NCBI GenBank assembly: GCA_023853785.1
Contig: JAJIRX010000557.1
Span: 124,001-188,000, forward strand
Origin: Psilocybe azurescens
Taxonomy: Eukaryota; Basidiomycota; Agaricomycetes; Agaricales; Agrocybaceae
Reading direction: 5' to 3'
DNA length: 64,000 bases
The position numbers and the translations under genes are program-made. The first letter of the stretch is position 1; every line of letters starts with the position of its first letter. The notes beneath the pieces are model-generated. The model worked only from the letters and a program-made list of their open reading frames with translations, did not search any database and had not been told where the DNA came from. Below, piece after piece: positions 1 through 11,062 of this stretch.

Positions 1-2
1 CC

Positions 3-1624
3 AGTCAACGCCTTGCTCGTCTCACTTATCGAGCGTTATCCTCTTCCCCTTCTTCATGTCCTCCGCCATCCCAAAATCAGCCTAATTTCCCCTGCGTTGA
101 TGCCCACGCTGCCCGTGAATCTCGTCTCAAGGCCCAATTCAAAGCATCCGCATCCACCGTCCAACCAGACTCAGAAACGGGGCCAGAGCCAACATACGCT
201 CGTCCAAATCCAACAACATACAACACATATCATCATCCTCACCCCCTCAGACTTTCTTACTCAAGTACGCCCTTGCCATCCTTCGATATTGCCTACGAAA
301 CATGGGGTACCCTTTCGCCGTCAAAAGATAATGTGGTTCTACTCCATACCGGCTTGTCCGCTTCGTCGCATGCAGCATCGACACCTGTGAATCCCGCTCC
401 AGGCTGGTGGGAGAAGTTTATCGGTCCTGGCAAGGCCATCGACACAAATCAATTCTTCGTTATCTGCACCAATGCCATTGGTGGATGTTATGGCTCAACA
501 GGGCCTTCATCTATTGAACAAGCCACCGGAAAGCCATGGGCAACTCGCTTTCCTATTGTCTCAATATTTGACATGGTCAATGCCCAATTCTCCTTACTCG
601 ATCATCTGGGTATCAAAAACTCTATGCTAGCGTTGGTTGTTCTATGGGTGCTATGCAGAGCTTGGCAGCAGGGTGGTTGTGCCCAGAACGTGTCGGGAAG
701 ATTGTCAGTATCAGTGGAACAGCCAGGAGTAGCCCTTCAGCTGTAGCTATGCGATTCGCACAACGAGCTGGTGCGTCTTCACCTCTCTCCTTCTCGGCTA
801 TTCTCAATTCTTCGTATTAGTCCTCATGGCAGATCCCAACTGGAATAACGGTTTCTATTACGACGGTCTGCCACCTCATACTGGCATGAAACTCGCTCGT
901 CGTACGTTTTCTAGCACGGACGCAATTGTCATACATCTCTGACCAATCCTGACCACAGAAATAGCTACAATCACGTATCGCTCTGGGCCAGAGTGGGATC
1001 TTCGTTTTGGGCGTCAACTCCGGTCCGTTGAAAGCCCTTCTTTGGCCGACCAACGTCACCCTAGCATTGATAGATCACCAGCTCTATGTCCCGACTTCCT
1101 CATCGAGACATACCTCGACCACCAGGGCGAATCCTTTTGCCTCAAATATGATGCAAACTCTCTCATCTATATTTCTAAAGCCATGGATCTGTTCGACATG
1201 ACGCTGCCCGCTCTACAAGCTCTGAACATCAAGTCGTCATGTTCGTCTTCCTCACGCACAAAAATAAAACCGTCTTCATCGCGACCGCACAAAACCTCAC
1301 ATTCCAAATCTCACCCTCCACCGGTCAACCCGCCACCTCATTTGCCAGCTCTTGCCGCGGGTATGGCGCCCCTCGCACACATACCTACCCTGGTTCTCGG
1401 CGTCCAGAGCGATATTCTATTCACCGTTGAGCAGCAGCGCGAAGTTGCAGATGCCCTGCGCATGGGCGGCAACGAAAATGTGAGCTATTACGAGCTGGGA
1501 GGCGTATGGGGCCACGATACATTCTTGTAAGTTTTCAAGCTCTTCTGATTGATTTTTTGTCTTATTTCTTGATAGGATCGATACATTGAATGTGGGAGGT
1601 GCGATACGTGGGTTCTTGTCGTAG
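3..1624 (+). CDS. MET2: Homoserine O-acetyltransferase (3' part, frameshifted)
   Basis: Transfers acetyl from acetyl-CoA to homoserine, the branch into methionine biosynthesis. The reading frame is already open at base 3, so the start lies upstream of the window. Visible family segments are [10 protein letters not shown], the oxyanion/nucleophile region [15 protein letters not shown] and the C-terminal GVWGHDTFL with the catalytic His. Introns are seen at about 771-820 (GTGCGT..TTAG), 902-958 (GTACGT..ACAG) and in the last 100 bases (GTAAGT after DTFL, AG at about 1575). The stop is TAG at 1622-1624. The frame changes at an A5 run (615-619): upstream reads LDHLGIK, downstream LYASVG, and one more A would join them. 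I read this as a sequencing deletion because both sides are well conserved. The family assignment is firm. The insert-like [15 protein letters not shown] stretch before the C-terminal lobe is typical low complexity. Confidence 0.9.
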
Positions 1625-2124
1625 CTTTTCTTCTCCGATGTCCCAGCTGTACGTTGTGTTGTATATGTACTGTATATGTATATTCGTCATCTAGCTCAGA
1701 GGTAAATCACAAAAATATCATAACCCATAATCAGGTTCATGTTTTGAAGATTGAGCATAGCCGAACCGGTAAATTGATTGGAGACTTCGTCTTTTAAATC
1801 TTTATGATGGCTCAATAAACTGCATCATCTGACCGGTCCTTATTCACAAAAGATAAATCATGGTGGAAGTTGAGGTCACATCTAGGAGAATCCCGTTCAA
1901 CCCAAATGGGGCCAATGGCTGCAACAAACGCAGTAATCGCAACTTGCTCACTACTTTATCACCACTCGAGCTTGCATGAGGATCTGAACAACACCGAGTC
2001 TACTTGTATTTGAAGAACAGCTCTAGCTTTGTGTCCACGAAATCTCCCATCAACAACCAGGCTGTAACATACAGCAACTTAGCAGCATCTTCTTCAAGCC
2101 TCAGCTCTAACCTCGTTTCCAACG
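1625..2124. other. Intergenic MET2-VPS60
   Basis: About 500 bases holding the MET2 3' end and the VPS60 promoter. No open frame, RNA gene or repeat is recognised. The last 100 bases before the VPS60 ATG are pyrimidine-rich, as is common upstream of basidiomycete genes. Confidence 0.5.
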
Positions 2125-3089
2125 ATGAACAGGCTCTTTGGAACGTCGGCTAGCAAGAAGCCCAAACCCTCGCTTCAAGATGCTATCAACTCTGTAGGTC
2201 ATTGAGCCGATTCTCTTCTCAGTATCTAAAGCCAGTGTATCCAATTCAGACAGATGCGCGGATGTCCTCTATCGAGGTAAAGATCCGCAAGTTGGATGGC
2301 GAGCTCGGGAGGTACAAGGAGCAGATGTCAAAGCTGCGCAATGGCCCCGGAAAGGTCTGACTCGTCTAACTACACTGAAAGTTTCGTCTTTTACTCAATG
2401 AACCCTCTTCTTCAACCAATCCGTAAATCTTTATCCAGGACGCGATTCAACAACGCGCGCTCCGCACACTCAAGCAGAAGAGGATGTACGAAGCCCAAGT
2501 AGCCCAACTCACTCAGCAGACCTTCAACATGGAGAGTGCTGCCCTCGCCACAGAAAACCTCCGCAACACCATGGCCACAGTTGACGCAATGCAGATCGCC
2601 AACAAAGAGATGCGCAAGCAGTATGGAAAGATCGATATCGACAAAATTGAGGCGCGCTTTTTTCTCTTTGTCCCCTCCGACAAGCTTGCTGAAGTGCCAA
2701 GGTCTCTTTTGATAGAACATACACTATGATATGGAGGATATGCTTGAGCAAGCGAACGAGATCCAGGAATCGCTCGGCCGCTCATATGCTGTGCCGGATG
2801 AAATCGACGAAGCCGATCTGGAAGCTGGTGTGTCTCCCCTCGCTGCACTACCTTTTGATAGTTGCACTCACCTATTTATCATTCAGAGCTAGACGCACTG
2901 GCGCTAGAAGAGGAGGAGGAGGGCCCTTCGTACCTTGCCGACTTAAACAAGGTGCCAGACTTCATAGACGAACCCCCTGTGGAAGTAGGAGAGGCAAGTG
3001 AAATATTTTATCAGAAACAACAGTCATATCTCAAAGTTGATATCATTGATCAGACACCGAGACCAGAGGCCATCAAACAAAGTGGTTAA
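2125..3089 (+). CDS. VPS60: ESCRT-III-like subunit Vps60/CHMP5
   Basis: ESCRT-III accessory subunit acting at endosomes in multivesicular-body formation, where it partners with Vta1 and Vps4. The protein starts [20 protein letters not shown], the Vps60/CHMP5 signature, and continues with the basic, coiled Snf7 core ([34 protein letters not shown]). The acidic C-terminal part reads [18 protein letters not shown] and then [20 protein letters not shown]. Introns: after INS (GTAGGT..TTCAG), after GPGK (GTCTGA..CCAG), a noncanonical one at 2652-2715 (GC..AG), and GTGTGT..TTCAG after DLEA. Joining across the GC-AG intron gives six residues between KIE and EDML, the same number as in human CHMP5. 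The tail to TAA at 3089 ([10 protein letters not shown]...) is weakly conserved, so the last about 30 residues are less sure. Confidence 0.88.
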
Positions 3090-3195
3090 AGCAGCAGCAT
3101 TTTTATATATGTATTATTGTGATATTGTTCTTGATATTGGTATATGGGGATGTAATTGGATTGGGATTCTTTGGCTTGCCTATCGAAGTCTCGAC

Positions 3196-5384
3196 TCAGC
3201 CATACCTTTTTGACAAGCCATCATTGCTAGCAAACCAGTCGTCATTCTTCCTAGTATCTTCCACGGATGCAATGTTCACGATCGTCGATTTGCTTTGGGT
3301 ATCTAGGGTACAGCAGTGATCAGTTGCTACTCTATCGTCTCAATTGCGGTAGAAACCGTTACTCACATGCTTCAAAGGCTTCCAGACCATTCTCCCTACC
3401 AATTCCACTTTCTTTCATTCCACCCCTTCGTTATATTCCTTGTTAGTGTATGAAAATTGTCAACATGTCGTCATTGGACATACCACGGAGAACTAGGGTC
3501 GTTTCGGTGGTGTGTATTGATCCAACAGAGTCCAGATTGGATCGAGGAGGCCACGCGATGCGCTTTTGAGACATCCAACGTCCATATGCCGGCACCAAGT
3601 CCATATTTGCTAGCATTAGCCAGCGCAATACCTTCAGACTCGTTCTGCAGACTCGACATCACCTCGCGAGTTTCAAAATGTATAACAGTTTCCACGAACC
3701 TCGAATTGTTTGACGAGAACAACTGGACCGAACACTTCCTCTTGCCATAGTTCGTCTTCTATGCTTACGCCAGTGATGACTGTTGGAGGGTAGAAACTGC
3801 CCTTGGAAAAATCAAACCCGTCAAGTGTGGACACGCATTGCTTCAACCTCTCGCCCCCTGTGTGAATTTTTGCTGTGGCGGATGCTCGTTTGACAATTGC
3901 GTCGATTCGGTCCAGATGTTTCAAGGATATGACAGTACCCATGGTTGACGCTGGATTTAAAGCTTGTGGGTGATGATCAGATCCTGGATACCAGCATGCT
4001 AGAGAACCACGTACGATCACCCATTCCGTCTCTAATAAATTTGACCTTAGCGAGGAATTTGTCCATGAATTCAGCGTAGACGCTGCTGTGTACTAGAATT
4101 CGGGTACCGGAAACACAAGTCTGACCGGATGCAACGAAAGAAGCGAATGCCACCCCATTGACCGCACTTATCAAGTCTGCATCTTCAAAGACGATGATTG
4201 GTGCCTAAGTAACGAATTATACTTTCAGTTCTCGATCCAATGGGAACGGTGTATTAGTAGAGAGATATACCTTTCCTCCTAATTCTGCAGTATATCTAGC
4301 AAGGTTGGCCCCGACTACGCTTCCCAACTGACGGCCTGTCGATGTGCCAGCCTTGGAGAGGATAGTAAGTCATGAAATCAATAAAATCTAGAAAGAGCTT
4401 ACAGTTATGTCTACTTTTCGTATAAGCGAATTTCGAACTATGTCTTGTCCTGTCTGGTGTCCACCTGGGAGTATAGACAGTACACCGGGAGGTACTACGA
4501 AGTTCTCAACATTTGAATCTGTATTTTCAAGAAATACAGATCGTGATCTCACCTCCGGCCTCCTGTGCCATTTCTATGAATTTGTGAACCGTAAGAGGCG
4601 CAAGCTAATCAAATTAGTCATGGTTCACAGCTATTGTCTAGTCGAAGAGCTTACCTCTGAAGGTTTGACAACAATACTATTTCCGGCCGCTAGAGCAGGT
4701 GCGATTTTCTTGACAGCAATCAACAACGGGTGGTTGAATGGCTGGAGATCGTTTATCAGAGCTATGCCCGCGATAAAAGCAGTTTAGTAATATTCACTGT
4801 AATCTGAGCGACAACACCGAGCGGGACTCTCTCAACATAGTTGAGTAGTTGGCCTTGAGTAGGAGCCACAAAAGCTTGATGTGTCCGAAGCACAGCAGCG
4901 AAATAATCCCTGTTTGCGAGGGGAAATTGTAAATAGGAGATATTTGATTCGACACGATACTCACAGCCATTCAGGTAGGCGGCCAAGCTGCGCATTCATT
5001 TCGCGAATAGTCCTCCCCGTCTGAGTTGTTTCAAGGCGAGCAAGCTCTGGGATCTTGGCCTCCAGCAGGCGGGCTAGCTTGGACAACACCTTCGAGCGCG
5101 ATAACGGCGACGCCTTGGACCATATCCCAGAGTCAAATGCTTTTTGCGCCTCCGAGATAGTGTCTTCTACTAACTGTGAGGAGGAGGATACAACACTGGT
5201 TCCATTTGATGCTATTAGGGGACATTTCATCGAAGTAATCGCGTCGTTGCGTACGTTGCAATTCCTTCACCCGTGGCTGGGTTGATCACGGGTATTCTAC
5301 AAAGAATGGCTTGATATACTTCAGGCTTTGATTACTAGCTACTCACTCGTCTACAGAATGATTAGAGTCGTACAGCTTTATCAT
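3196..5384 (-). CDS. NAD(P)-dependent aldehyde dehydrogenase
   Basis: ALDH superfamily enzyme oxidising an aldehyde to its acid; the substrate cannot be told from sequence. The start is ATG at 5384-5382: MIKLYDSNHSVDE, then an intron, then INPATGEGIAT, another intron, and VVSSSSQLVEDTISEAQ. Later exons give RVPLGVVAQIT, PFNHPLLIAVKKIAPAL, the cofactor-loop region AGTSTGRQLGSVVG, ELGGK with the general-base Glu, ASGQTCVSGTRI with the catalytic Cys, EEVFGPV and the closing GGMKESGIGREN. The stop is TGA at 3198-3196, after a final intron that restores EAYTQSKSTIVNIASVED. At least eight introns interrupt it, all joinable in frame. It looks intact, and its length fits a 500-residue ALDH. The nearest style is the benzaldehyde/betaine-aldehyde-like group, but that is only an impression. 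Confidence 0.9.
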
Positions 5385-5978
5385 AGTATGAGAGAATCTC
5401 TGTGAATTTTGCAAATTTGAGTCTGTGGTCTTGACATAGAAGGATATGGGTGAACACACTCTGGGTGCTTGTACGATCAGTGGCCTGAGCGGGACTGGTG
5501 AGAGAGAAAGCATGGCACCGTAGTGCTCACCGCTTAAGTTGGTACAGAATCAAGTCAGAGACTTGGCACTGAGATGAACTACACGGTCACACTGATGGGG
5601 AGAATACGGAGTCCGGACCGTCTTTAAGTAAATGCCCCTCCGCTCATGTTTATTAACCATGTACTTGCTCGGGATCTCAGCCAATATAACATTGAACAGT
5701 GATCTCGAGCTATCATCAGCATTCGACAAGCCTATGACTGAACTACGAGTGAACGTTAACGCAGATCCAGAGTTACCCTGCTTTAAGTCTGAGCCAAGCA
5801 AGACCAAAGAACGCGTGAGTCACGTGGCATTTTGTCGTTGGTGGTCAATCTGGTTCCGATGGGTCCAGGGAAATAAACTGGAGTCAGGCTCAATCCTCCA
5901 TCTACATCCATCCCTCTCTCTCTCTCCACCACTATATTCTCAACACTATCTACATATATCTATAGAGAGAGCCAGACA
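5385..5978. promoter_or_regulatory. Divergent promoter region, ALDH / RCC1
   Basis: This 594-base intergenic stretch separates two head-to-head genes and must hold both promoters. A CT-rich tract (about 5909-5930, CCCTCTCTCTCTCT-like) lies 50-70 bases before the RCC1 ATG, a usual position for a pyrimidine-rich initiator in basidiomycetes. No other gene is seen. Confidence 0.5.
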
Positions 5979-7860
5979 ATGCCTCCTCGTCGTTCTTCCA
6001 GAGCACCTTCTACGAAGCCTGCTTCAAAAGCAGCTTTGGAACCCACAGCGCCCAAGTCACAAGTCAACGGCATTTCCAAGAAACGTGCAGCCTCATCAGA
6101 GAGAGAAGAATCCATCCCGTCTAAGCGATCCAAATCAGAGACTGAGAAATCAGAGAATGACCCTCCTGTGAAACCTTCTTCTACTCGCAAACCTCGCTCA
6201 AAAACAGCTGCGAAAGTCGCCGCAGAGCCTGCCACCAAAAAAGCGACTAAACTGTCACCTATCCGCGAAACCCAACCCGCACCTCATGTACAAGTCAAGC
6301 CGTACTTTAATCAACTGCCTACACCCCCTCAAAAGCAGCGACCTGGTCTAGTTCCCTTCGCTTGGGGAGCAGGCAACTTTGGCCAGTTTGGGATGGGCAC
6401 TGACGCTCTCGGTGAATTTGCCAAACCCAAGAAAAATGTTTGGGCAACAGAACAAATCGAAGACGGTGCTTTCGGCGAAGATAACGCTGGCATGGAATCT
6501 GTCGTGGCTGGTGGATTACATACCATCTTCATCGACGAAAAGGGCACAGTGCGCTTCTTTTTCCCTATATCACATTTTTTGTTTCTTACATTGTTTACAA
6601 TGCTCTAGATTTGGACATGTGGCGTTAACGATGACGCCGCTCTTGGTCGAATCACACAAGATGTCCCAGACCCCAAAAATCCCGGTGCTTTCTTAAGCGT
6701 AGATGACCTGGCCTCTGTTCCACACCCTCTGCAGACTTTGGTCGATGAAGGCTTCCGAGCCGTCACAGCTGCCTCTGGCGACAGTATCTGCGCCGCCGTG
6801 AGTGACAAAGGCGAATTACGAGTATGGGGCTCATTCCGAGTAAGTTTCCTATATAGATCCATCGAAGCAATCTCACTAATTTTCATTATCTTAGGTGAAT
6901 GAGGGCTCTCTTGGCTTCTCCAATGGACTTAAGCATCAATTCAAACCAGTGCCAATATTGGAATTGAGCCACAAACCAGGAGATGCTGAAAAGGTCTCCT
7001 CGATCGCAGCCGGGAACAACCATCTACTTGTCCTGACAACTCATGGACACATCTACTCATGGGGCGCTGGAGAACAGTCCCAACTGGGCAGAAAGGTCAT
7101 GGAACGTCGCAAAATCCACGGCACAGTGCCCGAAAAAGTTACTCTGGGTACGCGAATTCGCAAAGCTACTGTGGTGGGTGCGGGAGCATTCCATTCATTC
7201 GCCGTCGATGATAAAGGCGACGTCTGGGGATGGGGGTTAAACAGCATGGGCCAAACAGGAACGGGCTATGCATCTTCAGAAGACTCTGTCGTACAATTGC
7301 CCAAGAAAATTCAAAAGCTAAGCAAGGAGGTGCTGGGTGACGATGTTGTTATCCAAATCGTCGGGGGCACTCATCATACTCTATTCCTCCTACAATCTGG
7401 AAAAGTGTATGCATGTGGACGCTCGAGCTCTGGCCAACTTGGACTGCCAGAAGATGACCCTGCATTTAAGGACCAGGTTGATCCCGATTTCGTTACGGAG
7501 CCTGTGCTGGTCCCATTCCCAGATTCTGATGACCCAGTTGTTCAGATATCATGCGGCTCTCATAACAACTCGGCTGTGACAAGAGGAGGGTCTCTCTATT
7601 CATGGGGGCAGGGTGTTCAAGGTGAACTAGGCCTTGGGGATGAAGAAGAAGTGAAAACACCTCAAGTCGTAGTGCGTAAAGATGGTGGCGCTTGGTTTGC
7701 CGCCTCCGTGTCGTGCGGTGGCCAACATTCAATAGGACTGTTCCGCAGCAAAAGTAAACTCCTGCGAGTGCAGTTCTCGATTTACCTGTTCTCTTCATCA
7801 CATTTATGGATAGATTTATTTCCTACTTTCGATTTATTCTCGTCGCCCCCAACTATCTAA
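5979..7860 (+). CDS. RCC1: RCC1-type Ran guanine-nucleotide exchange factor (Srm1/Pim1)
   Basis: Chromatin-bound exchange factor that charges Ran with GTP in the nucleus and so drives nucleocytoplasmic transport. An N-terminal tail of about 110 residues is rich in Lys/Arg/Ser/Pro (KKRAASSEREESIPSKRSKS), suitable for nuclear import and DNA binding. Seven-bladed-propeller repeats follow: FAWGAGNFGQFGMGTDALG, TIWTCGVNDDAALGR, LRVWGSF, YSWGAGEQSQLGRK, DVWGWGLNSMGQTGTGY, VYACGRSSSGQLGL and LYSWGQGVQGELGLGDE. Introns: GTGCGC after KGT (ends at about 6608) and GTAAGT after WGSFR (ends at about 6893). The family normally ends a few residues after GQHSIGLFR. Here the frame runs on to 7860 through sequence that looks like 3' UTR. 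One extra A in the A4 run at 7750-7753 would give SKK-stop at 7757, so the true end is probably there. Confidence 0.9.
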
Positions 7861-8464
7861 TTTACTACCCTCAGGTTCCTTTATCCCACTTTGCCCCTCA
7901 TCAAATCGGACTAAACTGAACGTCACTTTACTACTTTTGTACAAGAACGACCCTGTGGCACTCCGTGACTACGTAACATCTTCGCTATCGTATAAGCTCC
8001 AAAAATGTGATTTAAAACACCATATTTTCTTGAACTCCAACTCTCCAAACCAACACTACTCTCCTCTCAATATGCCCGACTCTTCAGTGGGTGAACGCGT
8101 TTTTATATCAAAAATGCGCGTTTAAATTGCTCTGCCCCTTTGTACCATATAAGACCTTATCGGCTGTTTATACCTTCCTCAACATTGACACCTTCATATC
8201 AACCAAAGCTAAAGTCATTGCGGACAAGCTCCTTGAAGATGCTGGGAACAGAAAAATTTCGATGCCTTCGATATGTATATATACAATAGTAAGCACTGGA
8301 CGCGTCGCTTCTACTATCCAGTGTCGGTCATCACCGACGCGTCTTTTACACGTTAGACCTCTACTCTTACTGCGTTTGGAGCTTGTGGATAGCACACTAG
8401 CGACTTGGCATACTAAGATCAATAAAAAGGATTGGGAAGAGCATATGTTGTCCTCAAAGCTCTA
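7861..8464. other. Intergenic, RCC1 downstream
   Basis: Short open frames occur (for example 8091-8465), but none has recognisable protein content or supported splicing. I see no RNA gene or repeat. Confidence 0.4.
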
Positions 8465-8996
8465 ATGGCTTTTGTAGAGTTCGAGCTGGCCTGCACACAT
8501 AAGTTCAACGGTGTTCAGGATCCAAAGCGCGATCCTGAGTAGTAACTAATAATTGCTTCATCCCTTGTAGAATGCGACGATCGTGTAAATATCACCACCA
8601 AAACCATTGGAACTTGTGCAGTGGCCGTCCTTCGCGGCCTCAAGGCGAAAATCCATCTCGATGCGGCTCAATCTGGAAAATCTTCTGGAGAAGATATGCT
8701 CCTTTGCGAAGAAAATGAAGGATGTGGTTTCTTCCAAGTAGGATTGCGATCCTTTCTGCAGAGCCATTGCTCAATGTCTTTTCAAACCCAAGTCACAAGC
8801 TGACTTTGATCTCGAGATCAAGCGACTTACTGAATGGGCCGACGGCCTAGACGATGATGAAGAGAAAGAGATCTCCAGAGCTGAAATAAAGAAACAGGAG
8901 AAGAACAGGGCAAAGGTCATTGCAAAACCTTGGTTCGCCACGGGTAAAATCCATGACGAAGACGACCGTTCGGCGTTCAATCCAACTAGCGTTTGA
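8465..8996 (+). CDS. Possible small hypothetical gene
   Basis: I do not recognise this. ATG at 8465 opens MAFVEFELACTHKFNGVQDP. A 32-nt GT..AG segment (GTAGTAAC..TTGTAG, with a CTAAT branch-like box) would join it to ECDDRVNITTKTIGTCAVAV and on to GEDMLLCEENEGCGFFQ. A second hydrophilic piece, KSQADFDLEIKRLTEWADGL and EEKEISRAEIKKQEKNRAK, ends at TGA 8994-8996 but is one frame off the first, with no obvious intron to connect them. Codon use resembles coding DNA. It may be a real small gene with another base-call error, or a decaying gene. Confidence 0.28.
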
Positions 8997-9293
8997 AAAA
9001 AGCACAAGGAGTCCTTGGCAAACTCTCCAAGAGTCCCTTTGAGGGGTCCAGCGAAGTGGGACCTTACCAAGTGGACCGCTGTAGAGCGGCGAGAGTTCCA
9101 ATTTGACGGAATGGACTCTGATGAGGGGTTCTAAATTGGTTCTAGTCCCAAAGGTTGGTGTTGTAGAAATATCGCGGAAGTATATATATAGGGAACTCCG
9201 AGCAGTTTATTCGTGTCCTGGTGATAGTAGAAAAAATTATCTTATGCCAAATTCAGTGTCCAATTCATAGATGGGGTTGCAAAGACTAAGTGT

Positions 9294-10691
9294 TCATGTA
9301 TAAGTTACAGCTAGACGCCCGACAATGTAGTCGCCTGCGTTGACTGGCGGGTATTTTGGCACGTCTCCGCAGTTCGGTAAGCAGGCAACCTCAGTAGTGA
9401 AGTTGGGGTTGCAGAAAAAGGCAATGGACTGGCGTTTGGGGGTTTCACTTTCTGTGGCGTTGATGTTCTGGGCAGTAGGTGCAACGACGCGATGCAACGT
9501 CGATCTGAGAACGTCATTGCTCCAGCGGGCAAGGAGATCGCCCACGTTGACCACAATTGTTCCGGCCTATGAACAGCATTGAGAAGTTACATGTCGACGA
9601 GAGTAAAAATGAACTTACAACTGGTGTAGCTGCTATAAATTCGCCGGTGTGTGGGTTTTGCACTTCGAGCCCGCCAACGGAGTCTTGGAAGAGTAGGGTC
9701 AATGTGCCATAATCTGAAAATGGGTTTTCAGGCTCGGCTGCGAGGTGTAGCAATTGCAACTACGAACCACTGTGAGCACCCGCCCGCGCTTGTCCTTTCC
9801 CTTTCAAAAGACTTGACTTGATGGCTGGGTATGATAACAGTCGCAAATTGTGACATTTTTCGTCAATTTTATCATCGAAGAAATGTTCTTTCAGGCCTAA
9901 ACCGAGTGCAATGGAACGCATAACATGGACATGTAACTCATGGCAGGTCTGGCAACAATAGACCAATTAATGTTCGGTTCCCAAACATGCATTAAAGACA
10001 TACCTCATAGAAGTCCAGCATACGTTGCTTGAATCCAGGGGCCAAGTGTTCAGAAGGCCACTGATTTTTCCATGCCGAGTCCCAATCTCTTCCAATCTCC
10101 ATGCTTTCTTTGAAGTCCGGTGCCTTCTCCCGAAGAGCAGCTATTTCTTCAGGGTTTGCAGACTGGGTGACACGTTCACGCCCGATCGCTACATATCCAC
10201 GGTTAGAGCGAGGATCCTCCCATGCGAGCTTTCTCTTCACATAGCATTAGGTGTGCAGTAGATGTGCGCGGAGAGCAATAGGCCCCACCTTGTCATCGGA
10301 AGGCAATGCGAAAAATTGTGCACTCTGGAAATGTGAGACAGGGTTCACGTTGCGAACAAGAAAACCGTTACTCACTCTCTTGAAAGTACTTTCAACTTCA
10401 GCTGTGGTTGAAAGTGGGAAGTGGGTTTGAATGCCATGGAACACCTGGGAATTCTGACGGCTTACACGAGGTTATACCATGGTTGGAAAGATACACAAAT
10501 CCGCTTTCTTTGAACGCAGATACAATCTCTTCAGCAGTCTTCTTCTTTTCCTCAGGAGAAGACGAATTTCGAATTTTGGTAAAGTTGATTATAGGGATCC
10601 GAAATTGTGGATTTGAACGCGATATACCGGAAGAAATCTGGCGCTTTGAAACCGCTGAGCGCACAAGAACGTTCAGTCTGTAGGTGAGCAT
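9294..10691 (-). CDS. 2-oxoglutarate/Fe(II) dioxygenase, isopenicillin-N-synthase-like
   Basis: Non-haem iron oxygenase of the DIOX_N plus 2OG-FeII_Oxy type; the substrate is unknown. It starts MLTYRLNVLVRSAVSKRQIS, Arg/Ser-rich and compatible with a mitochondrial targeting peptide. DIOX_N follows with IPIINFTKI and SGFVYLSNHGI. The middle reads NRGYVAIGRERV. The iron site is GAHSDYGTLTLLFQD (His and Asp) plus STLHRVV (second His), and the 2OG-binding Arg is in PKRQSIAFF. The C-terminus is DYIVGRLAVTYT. Exons are split by several short introns (for example around 9560-9620, 9760, 9970 and 10245). All three iron ligands and the Arg are present, so the enzyme is probably active. The family is large in mushrooms and often tied to secondary metabolism, but no cluster partner is visible here. 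Confidence 0.87.
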
Positions 10692-11062
10692 GATTGTGCG
10701 GAGACAAGAGAGGATTGCACTAACATCATTATGCAGTGGGTACGCGGGAGATAAGACTTCAAGCCATGTGTAGTTCCTAATTAGGGGTCTGGACTCGCTT
10801 ACACGTTCCCAAACATTTGAGCATGCTCTTGCCTGTCATCAAAGATCAAAGCTTCACCTCTACTGTTCTGATCCAGCGAACATGAAGAGTACCATGAAGA
10901 ATTACATCGCGGTTTGCATGCGACCTAAAACGCCTACAATAAATATTTAAACCCTCAAAAATGTAACCTCTTTCCCAGTTTTATTTCAATGCATCCCAAA
11001 CATTCCAACCTACAGAGGCACTCCACATTCCCACAATTTACCCTTCACATAAACCTGATACA
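10692..11062. promoter_or_regulatory. Divergent promoter, 2OG oxygenase / membrane protein
   Basis: This 371-base stretch lies between head-to-head genes. It contains AT-rich runs (AATAAATATTTAAACC near 10939) about 120 bases before the downstream ATG, a possible TATA-type element. No gene is seen. Confidence 0.45.

Noticed and set aside
2998..3018. GCAAGT..TCAG segment in VPS60 as a GC-AG intron
   Set aside because: It is only 21 nt and in frame, far below the intron size of this genome; left as coding.
7758..7860. Hydrophobic C-terminal extension of RCC1
   Set aside because: The family ends near residue GLFR; the extension is best explained by a lost stop through one missing A.
9001..9293. 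RNA gene or extra exon between the hypothetical gene and the oxygenase
   Set aside because: No tRNA-like or conserved structure and no open frame of note.
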